Of a stretch of DNA of 64,000 nt, positions 1 to 9,835 are shown piece after piece. The notes beneath the pieces are model-generated. The model was not told the origin of the DNA. It was given only the letters and a program-made list of their open reading frames with translations, and did no database searches. Position numbers and translations under genes: made by a program. Source of the stretch: Budorcas taxicolor (Eukaryota; Chordata; Mammalia; Artiodactyla; Bovidae); NCBI RefSeq assembly GCF_023091745.1, contig NC_068920.1:4650001-4714000 (forward strand), read 5' to 3'. Numbering within the stretch: the stretch's first letter is position 1; every line of letters starts with the position of its first letter.

Positions 1-40
1 CAATCCCTGCTTGGGCCGAGCCGAGTGTGCCTCCAGGACG

Positions 41-58
41 GCAGAGCTCCAGCTCTGC
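41..58. other. Perfect hairpin, 8-bp arms, in every monomer (type copy)
   Basis: GCAGAGCTCCAGCTCTGC has 8-bp arms around a CC spacer. The B monomer has it at 742-759. A copies with acgggagagct lose one stem pair; B copies with agtacagcag (7766-7785 and dimer 8) gain one. Confidence 0.9.
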
Positions 59-475
59 TCAGAGGCCGGATCTAGTCAAGTGCCTTGCGCGAGGCTGCTC
101 TGCCCTGGGCGAGACTTGCCCAGGCTTGCCTCGCTGCTAGGCTTGCTGCCCGGGAAGGAGCAGGCTGTGCGATGCTGGGAGAGGCCACTGGCGCCTTCCT
201 GGCCTCAGCTCCACTCCTGCCTTGCCTTTGCATCTAGGCCCCGGGCGTCCTTGGGGAAGGCTTAGGAGCCGGTGGCTTGCACACTGCCAAGCCCTCCAGC
301 AGTGAGGCCTCTCGTAGAGGGGAGGGCAGGGCAAGTGCAGGGCTCCTCCGGCGGGTGCTTGGCCGCACAGACTCAGCGCCGCACGGAGAGCACAAGGCTC
401 CCAGGTCCCCTGGCTGTGGTCTGCAGCCCCACTCTCCCGGAGGCTGACTCCGTGGGCGGCCAGAAGGTGCCTGAC

Positions 476-483
476 AGACGTCA
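476..483. promoter_or_regulatory. CRE-like octamer in every monomer (type copy)
   Basis: AGACGTCA differs at one base from the cAMP-response element TGACGTCA. It is kept in A (476-483) and B (1178-1185) copies of both classes. Presence is plain; any factor binding is conjecture. Confidence 0.35.
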
Positions 484-494
484 TGTCCCTAGCG

Positions 495-512
495 CTCTGC
501 TCCCCAGCAGAG
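495..512. other. A-only hairpin, 7-bp arms, CCCC loop (type copy)
   Basis: CTCTGCT-CCCC-AGCAGAG is perfect in A monomers and destroyed in B by base changes and a gap (gctctccccaccggcag). It abuts the exchange point of the hybrid monomer. Confidence 0.85.
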
Positions 513-610
513 ACGTGTGCAGGTGGTGGGGCCTGCCCCTGCGTGTCTGGGCTCCCGCCGGCAGCCCCAGCTCCAGGGAAGCAGCCCCTGAGCCAAGACC
601 TGTAGGAGGC

Positions 611-625
611 GCGGGGCGCCCCCGC
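611..625. other. A-only GC hairpin (type copy)
   Basis: GCGGGG-CGC-CCCCGC, six G:C pairs with a 3-base loop, directly after the CTCF-like site. B monomers read gcggggcgtccctgcc and cannot form it. Confidence 0.75.
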
Positions 626-701
626 CTGGAAGCCTAGTGCACAGCATGCGGGAAGCGAGCCTCCTCGGGAGAAGAGGAGGCAGCCCAGCTGCGTGCGTCT
701 G

Positions 702-1405
702 CACTCACTCCTTGGGCGGAGCCCAGTGAGCCTCCAGTACGGCAGAGCTCCAGCTCTGCTCAGAGGCCCGATCTGGCAGAGTTGCTGGCGTGAGGCTGCT
801 CGGCCCTTGGCGAGCCTTGCCCAGACTTGCCTCGCTGCTAGGCTTCCTGCCCGGGAAGGAGCAGGCTGCGCGAGACAGGCAGAAGCTCCTGGCGCCTTCC
901 TGGCCTCAGCTCCACTCCTGCCTTGCCTTTGCACCTAGTCCCCAGGCGTCCTTGCGGAGTGCTTAGGGGCCGCTGGGTTGCACGCTGCCAAGCCCTCCAG
1001 CCGTGAGAGCTCTGTCATAGGGAAGGGAATGGCAAGTGCAGGGCTCCTGCAGCGGTCGCTTTGCCGCCCAGACTCAGCACAGCACGGAGAGCACCAGGCT
1101 TCCCAGGGCCCCTGGCTGTGGTCTGCAGCCCCACACACCCGGAGGCTGACTCCGTGAGCGCCCAGAAGGTGCCTGACAGACGTCATTTCCCTAGTGCTCT
1201 CCCCACCGGCAGAGACGTGTGCAGGTGGTTGGGGCCTGCCCCTGCGTGTCTGGGCTGCCGCCCACAGCCTCCGCTCAGGGGAAGCAGCCCCTGTGCCAAG
1301 ACCTGCAGGAGGCGCGGGGCGTCCCTGCCTGGAAGCCAAGTGCACAGTCCGCTTGGAAGCGAGCCTCCTTGGGAAGAGTCGAGGGAGCCAAGCCGCGTGC
1401 AGCTG
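702..1405. repeat. Monomer B (type copy, second half of dimer)
   Basis: This is the second monomer, 704 bp, starting at cactcactcc. It shares the 8-bp-arm hairpin and the CRE-like octamer with A but lacks the A-only 7-bp-arm hairpin, because gctctgctccccagcag is replaced by gctctccccaccggcag. It has its own segment cagtccgcttggaagcgag (about 1345-1363), where A has cagcatgcgggaagcgag. Class X copy. Confidence 0.95.
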
Positions 1406-2810
1406 CAATCCCTGCTTGGGCCGAGCCGAGTGTGCCTCCAGGACGGCAGAGCTCCAGCTCTGCTCAGAGGCCGGATCTAGTCAAGTGCCTTGCGCGAGGC
1501 TGCTCTGCCCTGGGCGAGACTTGCCCAGGCTTGCCTCGCTGCTAGGCTTGCTGCCCGGGAAGGAGCAGGCTGTGCGATGCTGGGAGAGGCCACTGGCGCC
1601 TTCCTGGCCTCAGCTCCACTCCTGCCTTGCCTTTGCATCTAGGCGCCGGGCGTCCTTGGGGAAGGCTTAGGAGCCGGGGGCTTGCACACTGCCAAGCCCT
1701 CCAGCAGTGAGGCCTCTCGTAGAGGGGAGGGGAGGGCAAGTGCAGGTCTCCTCCGGCGGGTGCTTGGCCGCCCAGACTCAGCGCCGCACGGAGAGCACAA
1801 GGCTCCCAGGTCCCCTGGCTGTGCTCTGCAGCCCCACACACCCGGAGGCTGACTCCGTGGGCGCCCAGAAGGTGACTGACAGACGTCATGTCCCTAGCGC
1901 TCTGCTCCCCAGCAGAGACGTGTGCAGGTGGTGGGGCCTGCCCCTGCGTGTCTGGGCTCCCGCCGGCAGCCCCAGCTCCAGGGAAGCAGCCCCTGAGCCA
2001 AGACCTGTAGGGGGCGCGGGGCGCCCCCGCCTGGAAGCCTAGTGCACAGCATGCGGGAAGCGAGCCTCCTCCGGAGAAGAGGAGTCAGCCCAGCTGCGTG
2101 CGTCTGCAATCACTCCTTGGGCGGAGCCCATTGATCCTCCAGTACGGCAGAGCTCCAGCTCTGCTCAGAGGCCCGATCTGGCAGAGTTGCTGGCGTGAGG
2201 CTGCTCTGCCTTGGGCGAGCCTTGCCCAGACTTGCCTCGCTGCTAGGCTTCCTGCCCGGGAAGGAGCAGGCTGCGCGAGACAGGCAGACGCTCCTGGCGC
2301 CTTCCTGGCCTCAGTTCCACTCCTGCCTTGCCTTTGCACCTAGTCCCCAGGCGTCCTTGCGGAGGGCTTAGGGGCCGGTGGGTTGCCCGCTGCCAAGCCC
2401 TCCAGCCGTGAGAGCTCTGTCATAGGGAAGGGAATGGCAAGTGCAGGGCTCCTGCAGCGGTCGCTTGGCCGCCCAGGCTCAGCACAGCACGGAGAGCACC
2501 AGGCTTCCCAGGGCCCCGGGCTGTGGTCTGCAGCCCCACACACCCGGAGGCTGACTCCGTGAGCGCCCAGAAGGTGCCTGACAGACGTCATTTCCCTAGT
2601 GCTCTCCCCACCGGCAGAGACGTGTGCAGGTGGTTGGGGCCTGCCCCTGCGTGTCTGGGCTGCCGCCCACAGCCTCCGCTCAGGGGAAGCAGCCCCTGTG
2701 CCAAGACCTGCAGGAGGCGCGGGGCGTCCCTGCCTGGAAGCCAAGTGCACAGTCCGCTTGGAAGCGAGCCTCCTTGGGAAGAGTCGAGGGAGCCAAGCCG
2801 CGTGCAGCTG
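1406..2810. repeat. Dimer 2, class Y
   Basis: Y markers are present in both halves; the B half keeps gtgcctgac and accggcag rather than the gcgtgac/accagcag pair seen in many Y copies. It matches dimer 12. Confidence 0.95.
2004..2017 (+). promoter_or_regulatory. CTCF-core-like site, class Y A monomer (type copy)
   Basis: CCTGTAGGGGGCGC agrees with the CTCF core CCASYAGRKGGCRC at all but the third base. Class X A monomers have AGGAGGCGC and B monomers CCTGCAGGAGGCGC, each with a further mismatch. Y dimers therefore carry the better site once per 1405 bp. No binding data; motif resemblance only. Confidence 0.4.
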
Positions 2811-4215
2811 CAATCCCTGCTTGGGCCGAGCCGAGTGTGCCTCCAGGACGGGAGAGCTCCAGCTCTGCTGAGAGGCCGGATCTAGTCAAGTGCCTTGCGC
2901 GAGGCTGCTCTGCCCTGGGCGAGACTTGCCCAGGCTTGCCTCGCTGCTAGGCTTGCTGCCCGGGAGGGAGCAGGCTGCGCGAGACAGGCAGAAGCTCCTG
3001 GCGCCTTCCTGGCCTCAGCTCCACTCCTGCCTTGCCTTTGCATCTAGGCGCCGGGCGTCCTTGGGGAAGGCTTAGGAGCCGGGGGCTTGCACACTGCCAA
3101 GCCCTCCAGCAGTGAGGCCTCTCGTAGAGGGGAGGGGAGGGCAAGTGCAGGTCTCCTCCGGCGGGTGCTTGGCCGCCCAGACTCAGCGCCGCACGGAGAG
3201 CACAAGGCTCCCAGGTCCCCTGGCTGTGCTCTGCAGCCCCACACACCCGGAGGCTGACTCCGTGGGCGCCCAGAAGGTGACTGACAGACGTCATGTCCCT
3301 AGCGCTCTGCTCCCCAGCAGAGACGTGTGCAGGTGGTGGGGCCTGCCCCTGCGTGTCTGGGCTCCCGCCGGCAGCCCCAGCTCCAGGGAAGCAGCCCCTG
3401 AGCCAAGACCTGTAGGGGGCGCGGGGCGCCCCCGCCTGGAAGCCTAGTGCACAGCATGCGGGAAGCGAGCCTCCTCCGGAGAAGAGGAGTCAGCCCAGCT
3501 GCGTGCGTCTGCACTCACTCCTTGGGCGGAGCCCATTGATCCTCCAGTACGGCAGAGCTCCAGCTCTGCTCAGAGGCCCGATCTGGCAGAGTTGCTGGCG
3601 TGAGGCTGCTCTGCCTTGGGCGAGCCTTGCCCAGACTTGCCTCGCTGCTAGGCTTCCTGCCCGGGAAGGAGCAGGCTGCGCGAGACAGGCAGACGCTCCT
3701 GGCGCCTTCCTGGCCTCAGTTCCACTCCTGCCTTGCCTTTGCACCTAGTCCCCAGGCGTCCTTGCGGAGGGCTTAGGGGCCGGTGGGTTGCCCGCTGCCA
3801 AGCCCTCCAGCCGTGAGAGCTCTGTCATAGGGAAGGGAATGGCAAGTGCAGGGCTCCTGCAGCGGTCGCTTGGCCGCCCAGGCTCAGCACAGCACGGAGA
3901 GCACCAGGCTTCCCAGGGCCCCGGGCTGTGGTCTGCAGCCCCACACACCCGGAGGCTGACTCCGTGAGCGCCCAGAAGGTGCGTGACAGACGTCATTTCC
4001 CTAGTGCTCTCCCCACCAGCAGAGACGTGTGCAGGTGGTTGGGGCCTGCCCCTGCGTGTCTGGGCTGCCGCCCACAGCCTCCGCTCAGGGGAAGCAGCCC
4101 CTGTGCCAAGACCTGCAGGAGGCGCGGGGCGTCCCTGCCTGGAAGCCAAGTGCACAGTCCGCTTGGAAGCGAGCCTCCTTGGGAAGAGTCGAGGGAGCCA
4201 AGCCGCGTGCAGCTG
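2811..4215. repeat. Dimer 3, class Y with B-to-A conversion tract
   Basis: The A half has acgggagagct and ctgctgagag, and at about 2966-2998 carries B-type sequence (gcgcgagacaggcagaagct) in place of the A version. The B half opens with actcac, an X feature, but then has attgatcc and gcgtgac. It matches dimer 13 except for that actcac. Confidence 0.95.
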
Positions 4216-5620
4216 CAATCCCTGCTTGGGCCGAGCCGAGTGTGCCTCCAGGACGGCAGAGCTCCAGCTCTGCTCAGAGGCCGGATCTAGTCAAGTGCCT
4301 TGCGCGAGGCTGCTCTGCCCTGGGCGAGACTTGCCCAGGCTTGCCTCGCTGCTAGGCTTGCTGCCCGGGAAGGAGCAGGCTGTGCGATGCTGGGAGAGGC
4401 CACTGGCGCCTTCCTGGCCTCAGCTCCACTCCTGCCTTGCCTTTGCATCTAGGCCCCGGGCGTCCTTGGGGAAGGCTTAGGAGCCGGTGGCTTGCACACT
4501 GCCAAGCCCTCCAGCAGTGAGGCCTCTCGTAGAGGGGAGGGGAGGGCAAGTGCAGGGCTCCTCCGGCGGGTGCTTGGCCGCACAGACTCAGCGCCGCACG
4601 GAGAGCACAAGGCTCCCAGGTCCCCTGGCTGTGGTCTGCAGCCCCACTCTCCCGGAGGCTGACTCCGTGGGCGGCCAGAAGGTGCCTGACAGACGTCATG
4701 TCCCTAGCGCTCTGCTCCCCAGCAGAGACGTGTGCAGGTGGTGGGGCCTGCCCCTGCGTGTCTGGGCTCCCGCCGGCAGCCCCAGCTCCAGGGAAGCAGC
4801 CCCTGAGCCAAGACCTGTAGGAGGCGCGGGGCGCCCCCGCCTGGAAGCCTAGTGCACAGCATGCGGGAAGCGAGCCTCCTCGGGAGAAGAGGAGGCAGCC
4901 CAGCTGCGTGCGTCTGCACTCACTCCTTGGGCGGAGCCCAGTGAGCCTCCAGTACGGCAGAGCTCCAGCTCTGCTCAGAGGCCCGATCTGGCAGAGTTGC
5001 TGGCGTGAGGCTGCTCGGCCCTTGGCGAGCCTTGCCCAGACTTTCCTCGCTGCTAGGCTTCCTGCCCGGGAAGGAGCAGGCTGCGCGAGACAGGCAGAAG
5101 CTCCTGGCGCCTTCCTGGCCTCAGCTCCACTCCTGCCTTGCCTTTGCACCTAGTCCCCAGGCGTCCTTGCGGAGTGCTTAGGGGCCGCTGGGTTGCACGC
5201 TGCCAAGCCCTCCAGCCGTGAGAGCTCTGTCATAGGGAAGGGAATGGCAAGTGCAGGGCTCCTGCAGCGGTCGCTTGGCCGCCCAGACTCAGCACAGCAC
5301 GGAGAGCACCAGGCTTCCCAGGGCCCCTGGCTGTGGTCTGCAGCCCCACACACCCGGAGGCTGACTCCGTGAGCGCCCAGAAGGTGCCTGACAGACGTCA
5401 TTTCCCTAGTGCTCTCCCCACCGGCAGAGACGTGTGCAGGTGGTTGGGGCCTGCCCCTGCGTGTCTGGGCTGCCGCCCACAGCCTCCGCTCAGGGGAAGC
5501 AGCCCCTGTGCCAAGACCTGCAGGAGGCGCGGGGCGTCCCTGCCTGGAAGCCAAGTGCACAGTCCGCTTGGAAGCGAGCCTCCTTGGGAAGAGTCGAGGG
5601 AGCCAAGCCGCGTGCAGCTG
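4216..5620. repeat. Dimer 4, class X, ttcctcg variant
   Basis: X markers throughout, with gactttcctcg in the B half near 5040, shared with dimers 14, 30, 33, 35 and 43. It matches dimer 14. Confidence 0.95.
4534..4557 (+). other. G-run cluster in A monomers (type copy)
   Basis: Four G runs (4534-4537, 4539-4542, 4544-4546, 4555-4557) separated by 1, 1 and 8 bases make a borderline G-quadruplex candidate. Copies with caggtctcc lose the fourth run. Confidence 0.4.
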
Positions 5621-7025
5621 CAATCCCTGCTTGGGCCGAGCCGAGTGTGCCTCCAGGACGGGAGAGCTCCAGCTCTGCTGAGAGGCCGGATCTAGTCAAG
5701 TGCCTTGCGCGAGGCTGCTCTGCCCTGGGCGAGCCTTGCCCAGGCTTGCCTCGCTGCTAGGCTTGCTGCCCGGGAGGGAGCAGGCTGCGCGAGACAGGCA
5801 GAAGCTCCTGGCGCCTTCCTGGCCTCAGCTCCACTCCTGCCTTGCCTTTGCATCTAGGCGCCGGGCGTCCTTGGGGAAGGCTTAGGAGCCGGGGGCTTGC
5901 ACACTGCCAAGCCCTCCAGCAGTGAGGCCTCTCGTAGAGGGGAGGGGAGGGCAAGTGCAGGTCTCCTCCGGCGGGTGCTTGGCCGCCCAGACTCAGCGCC
6001 GCACGGAGAGCACAAGGCTCCCAGGTCCCCTGGCTGTGCTCTGCAGCCCCACACACCCGGAGGCTGACTCCGTGGGCGCCCAGAAGGTGACTGACAGACG
6101 TCATGTCCCTAGCGCTCTGCTCCCCAGCAGAGACGTGTGCAGGTGGTGGGGCCTGCCCCTGCGTGTCTGGGCTCCCGCCGGCAGCCCCAGCTCCAGGGAA
6201 GCAGCCCCTGAGCCAAGACCTGTAGGGGGCGCGGGGCGCCCCCGCCTGGAAGCCTAGTGCACAGCATGCGGGAAGCGAGCCTCCTCCGGAGAAGAGGAGT
6301 CAGCCCAGCTGCGTGCGTCTGCAATCACTCCTTGGGCGGAGCCCATTGATCCTCCAGTACGGCAGAGCTCCAGCTCTGCTCAGAGGCCCGATCTGGCAGA
6401 GTTGCTGGCGTGAGGCTGCTCTGCCTTGGGCGAGCCTTGCCCAGACTTGCCTCGCTGCTAGGCTTCCTGCCCGGGAAGGAGCAGGCTGCGCGAGACAGGC
6501 AGACGCTCCTGGCGCCTTCCTGGCCTCAGTTCCACTCCTGCCTTGCCTTTGCACCTAGTCCCCAGGCGTCCTTGCGGAGGGCTTAGGGGCCGGTGGGTTG
6601 CCCGCTGCCAAGCCCTCCAGCCGTGAGAGCTCTGTCATAGGGAAGGGAATGGCAAGTGCAGGGCTCCTGCAGCGGTCGCTTGGCCGCCCAGGCTCAGCAC
6701 AGCACGGAGAGCACCAGGCTTCCCAGGGCCCCGGGCTGTGGTCTGCAGCCCCACACACCCGGAGGCTGACTCCGTGAGCGCCCAGAAGGTGCGTGACAGA
6801 CGTCATTTCCCTAGTGATCTCCCCACCAGCAGAGACGTGTGCAGGTGGTTGGGGCCTGCCCCTGCGTGTCTGGGCTGCCGCCCACAGCCTCCGCTCAGGG
6901 GAAGCAGCCCCTGTGCCAAGACCTGCAGGAGGCGCGGGGCGTCCCTGCCTGGAAGCCAAGTGCACAGTCCGCTTGGAAGCGAGCCTCCTTGGGAAGAGTC
7001 GAGGGAGCCAAGCCGCGTGCAGCTG
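5621..7025. repeat. Dimer 5, class Y with conversion tract
   Basis: The A half has ctgctgagag, gagccttgcc (normally gagacttgcc) and the B-type tract at about 5776-5808. The B half has gcgtgac and the rare gtgatctcc near 6815. It matches dimer 15 at all of these. Confidence 0.95.
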
Positions 7026-8430
7026 CAATCCCTGCTTGGGCCGAGCCGAGTGTGCCTCCAGGACGGCAGAGCTCCAGCTCTGCTCAGAGGCCGGATCTAG
7101 TCAAGTGCCTTGCGCGAGGCTGCTCTGCCCTGGGCGAGACTTGCCCAGGCTTGCCTCGCTGCTAGGCTTGCTGCCCGGGAAGGAGCAGGCTGTGCGATGC
7201 TGGGAGAGGCCACTGGCGCCTTCCTGGCCTCAGCTCCACTCCTGCCTTGCCTTTGCATCTAGGCGCCGGGCGTCCTTGGGGAAGGCTTAGGAGCCGGGGG
7301 CTTGCACACTGCCAAGCCCTCCAGCAGTGAGGCCTCTCGTAGAGGGGAGGGGAGGGCAAGTGCAGGTCTCCTCCGGCGGGTGCTTGGCCGCCCAGACTCA
7401 GCGCCGCACGGAGAGCACAAGGCTCCCAGGTCCCCTGGCTGTGCTCTGCAGCCCCACACACCCGGAGGCTGACTCCGTGGGCGGCCAGAAGGTGACTGAC
7501 AGACGTCATGTCCCTAGCGCTCTGCTCCCCAGCAGAGACGTGTGCAGGTGGTGGGGCCTGCCCCTGCGTGTCTGGGCTCCCGCCGGCAGCCCCAGCTCCA
7601 GGGAAGCAGCCCCTGAGCCAAGACCTGTAGGGGGCGCGGGGCGCCCCCGCCTGGAAGCCTAGTGCACAGCATGCGGGAAGCGAGCCTCCTCGGGAGAAGA
7701 GGAGGCAGCCCAGCTGCGTGCGTCTGCACTCACTCCTTGGGCGGAGCCCAGTGAGCCTCCAGTACAGCAGAGCTCCAGCTCTGCTCAGAGGCCCGATCTG
7801 GCAGAGTTGCTGGCGTGAGGCTGCTCGGCCCTTGGCGAGCCTTGCCCAGACTTGCCTCGCTGCTAGGCTTCCTGCCCGGGAAGGAGCAGGCTGCGCGAGA
7901 CAGGCAGAAGCTCCTGGCGCCTTCCTGGCCTCAGCTCCACTCCTGCCTTGCCTTTGCACCTAGTCCCCAGGCGTCCTTGCGGAGGGCTTAGGGGCCGCTG
8001 GGTTGCACGCTGCCAAGCCCTCCAGCCGTGAGAGCTCTGTCATAGGGAAGGGAATGGCAAGTGCAGGGCTCCTGCAGCGGTCGCTTGGCCGCCCAGACTC
8101 AGCACAGCACGGAGAGCACCAGGCTTCCCAGGGCCCCTGGCTGTGGTCTGCAGCCCCACACACCCGGAGGCTGACTCCGTGAGCGCCCAGAAGGTGCCTG
8201 ACAGACGTCATTTCCCTAGTGCTCTCCCCACCGGCAGAGACGTGTGCAGGTGGTTGGGGCCTGCCCCTGCGTGTCTGGGCTGCCGCCCACAGCCTCCGCT
8301 CAGGGGAAGCAGCCCCTGTGCCAAGACCTGCAGGAGGCGCGGGGCGTCCCTGCCTGGAAGCCAAGTGCACAGTCCGCTTGGAAGCGAGCCTCCTTGGGAA
8401 GAGTCGAGGGAGCCAAGCCGCGTGCAGCTG
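7026..8430. repeat. Dimer 6, Y-to-X mosaic
   Basis: The A half is Y-like up to tagggggcg (but with gcggccagaaggtgactg); from ctcctcggga (about 7685) onward it is X. The B half has agtacagcag near 7761, which lengthens the hairpin stem by one pair; dimer 8 shares it, dimer 16 does not. Confidence 0.93.
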
Positions 8431-9835
8431 CAATCCCTGCTTGGGCCGAGCCGAGTGTGCCTCCAGGACGGGAGAGCTCCAGCTCTGCTCAGAGGCCGGA
8501 TCTAGTCAAGTGCCTTGCGCGAGGCTGCTCTGCCCTGGGCGAGACTTGCCCAGGCTTGCCTCGCTGCTAGGCTTGCTGCCCGGGAAGGAGCAGGCTGTGC
8601 GATGCTGGGAGAGGCCACTGGCGCCTTCCTGGCCTCAGCTCCACTCCTGCCTTGCCTTTGCATCTAGGCGCCGGGCGTCCTTGGGGAAGGCTTAGGAGCC
8701 GGGGGCTTGCACACTGCCAAGCCCTCCAGCAGTGAGGCCTCTCGTAGAGGGGAGGGGAGGGCAAGTGCAGGTCTCCTCCGGCGGGTGCTTGGCCGTCCAG
8801 ACTCAGCGCCGCACGGAGAGCACAAGGCTCCCAGGTCCCCTGGCTGTGCTCTGCAGCCCCACACACCCGGAGGCTGACTCCGTGGGCGCCCAGAAAGTGA
8901 CTGACAGACGTCATGTCCCTAGCGCTCTGCTCCCCAGCAGAGACGTGTGCAGGTGGTGGGGCCTGCCCCTGCGTGTCTGGGCTCCCGCCGGCAGCCCCAG
9001 CTCCAGGGAAGCAGCCCCTGAGCCAAGACCTGTAGGGGGCGCGGGGCGCCCCCGCCTGGAAGCCTAGTGCACAGCATGCGGGAAGCGAGCCTCCTCCGGA
9101 GAAGAGGAGTCAGCCCAGCTGCGTGCGTCTGCAATCACTCCTTGGGCGGAGCCCATTGATCCTCCAGTACGGCAGAGCTCCAGCTCTGCTCAGAGGCCCG
9201 ATCTGGCAGAGTTGCTGGCGTGAGGCTGCTCTGCCTTGGGCGAGCCTTGCCCAGACTTGCCTCGCTGCTAGGCTTCCTGCCCGGGAAGGAGCAGGCTGCG
9301 CGAGACAGGCAGACGCTCCTGGCGCCTTCCTGGCCTCAGTTCCACTCCTGCCTTGCCTTTGCACCTAGTCCCCAGGCGTCCTTGCGGAGGGCTTAGGGGC
9401 CGGTGGGTTGCCCGCTGCCAAGCCCTCCAGCCGTGAGAGCTCTGTCATAGGGAAGGGAATGGCAAGTGCAGGGCTCCTGCAGCGGTCGCTTGGCCGCCCA
9501 GGCTCAGCACAGCACGGAGAGCACCAGGCTTCCCAGGGCCCCGGGCTGTGGTCTGCAGCCCCACACACCCGGAGGCTGACTCCGTGAGCGCCCAGAAGGT
9601 GCGTGACAGACGTCATTTCCCTAGTGCTCTCCCCACCGGCAGAGACGTGTGCAGGTGGTTGGGGCCTGCCCCTGCGTGTCTGGGCTGCCGCCCACAGCCT
9701 CCGCTCAGGGGAAGCAGCCCCTGTGCCAAGACCTGCAGGAGGCGCGGGGCGTCCCTGCCTGGAAGCCAAGTGCACAGTCCGCTTGGAAGCGAGCCTCCTT
9801 GGGAAGAGTCGAGGGAGCCAAGCCGCGTGCAGCTG
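8431..9835. repeat. Dimer 7, class Y, gccgtccag variant
   Basis: Y markers, with gccgtccagac near 8792 and cagaaagtgac near 8891, both also found in dimer 9. The B half has gcgtgac with accggcag. Confidence 0.95.

Larger units (their letters stand above)
1..701. repeat. Monomer A (type copy, first half of dimer)
   Basis: This is the first of the two diverged monomers, 701 bp, starting at caatccctgc. It aligns with monomer B throughout; 19 of the first 120 aligned bases differ. A-specific landmarks are a 7-bp-arm hairpin (495-512), a GC hairpin (611-625) and the segment tgtgcgatgctgggagaggc near 167-186, where B has tgcgcgagacaggcagaag. This copy is of class X. Confidence 0.95.
1..1405. repeat. 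Dimer 1, class X
   Basis: X markers are present in both halves. Private-group marker: the B half has cgctttgcc (near 1060) instead of cgcttggcc, shared with dimers 11, 22, 24, 26 and 28. The A half carries ggagggcaggg. No difference from dimer 11 was noticed by eye. Confidence 0.95.
1..8430. repeat. Six-dimer block, copy 1
   Basis: Dimers 1-6 share order and rare markers with 14051-22480: cgctttgcc, conversion tract, ttcctcg, gtgatctcc, then a Y-to-X mosaic. The few differences noticed are in dimers 3, 5 and 6. Confidence 0.9.

Noticed and set aside
137..934. Open frame of 265 codons on the minus strand, repeated in many class X dimers
   Set aside because: It recurs only because the DNA recurs, is broken in class Y dimers by ordinary variants, and has an Ala/Arg/Pro/Ser/Cys-rich composition expected of GC-rich non-coding DNA. 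No recognisable domain. Long frames occur in several overlapping phases on both strands at once.
1345..1364. Functional CENP-B box
   Set aside because: The required TTCG and CGGG bases are absent; reported only as a weak remnant.
935..1408. Open frame of 157 codons on the minus strand present in almost every dimer
   Set aside because: Conserved at DNA level no better than surrounding satellite. Substitutions between X and Y fall freely in all codon positions. No family resemblance.
1194..1670. Plus-strand frames of 108-165 codons crossing the dimer border
   Set aside because: Start and stop shift with single-base variants between dimers (for example ctgctgagag ends one early). Several frames overlap the same bases. 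Treated as chance frames.
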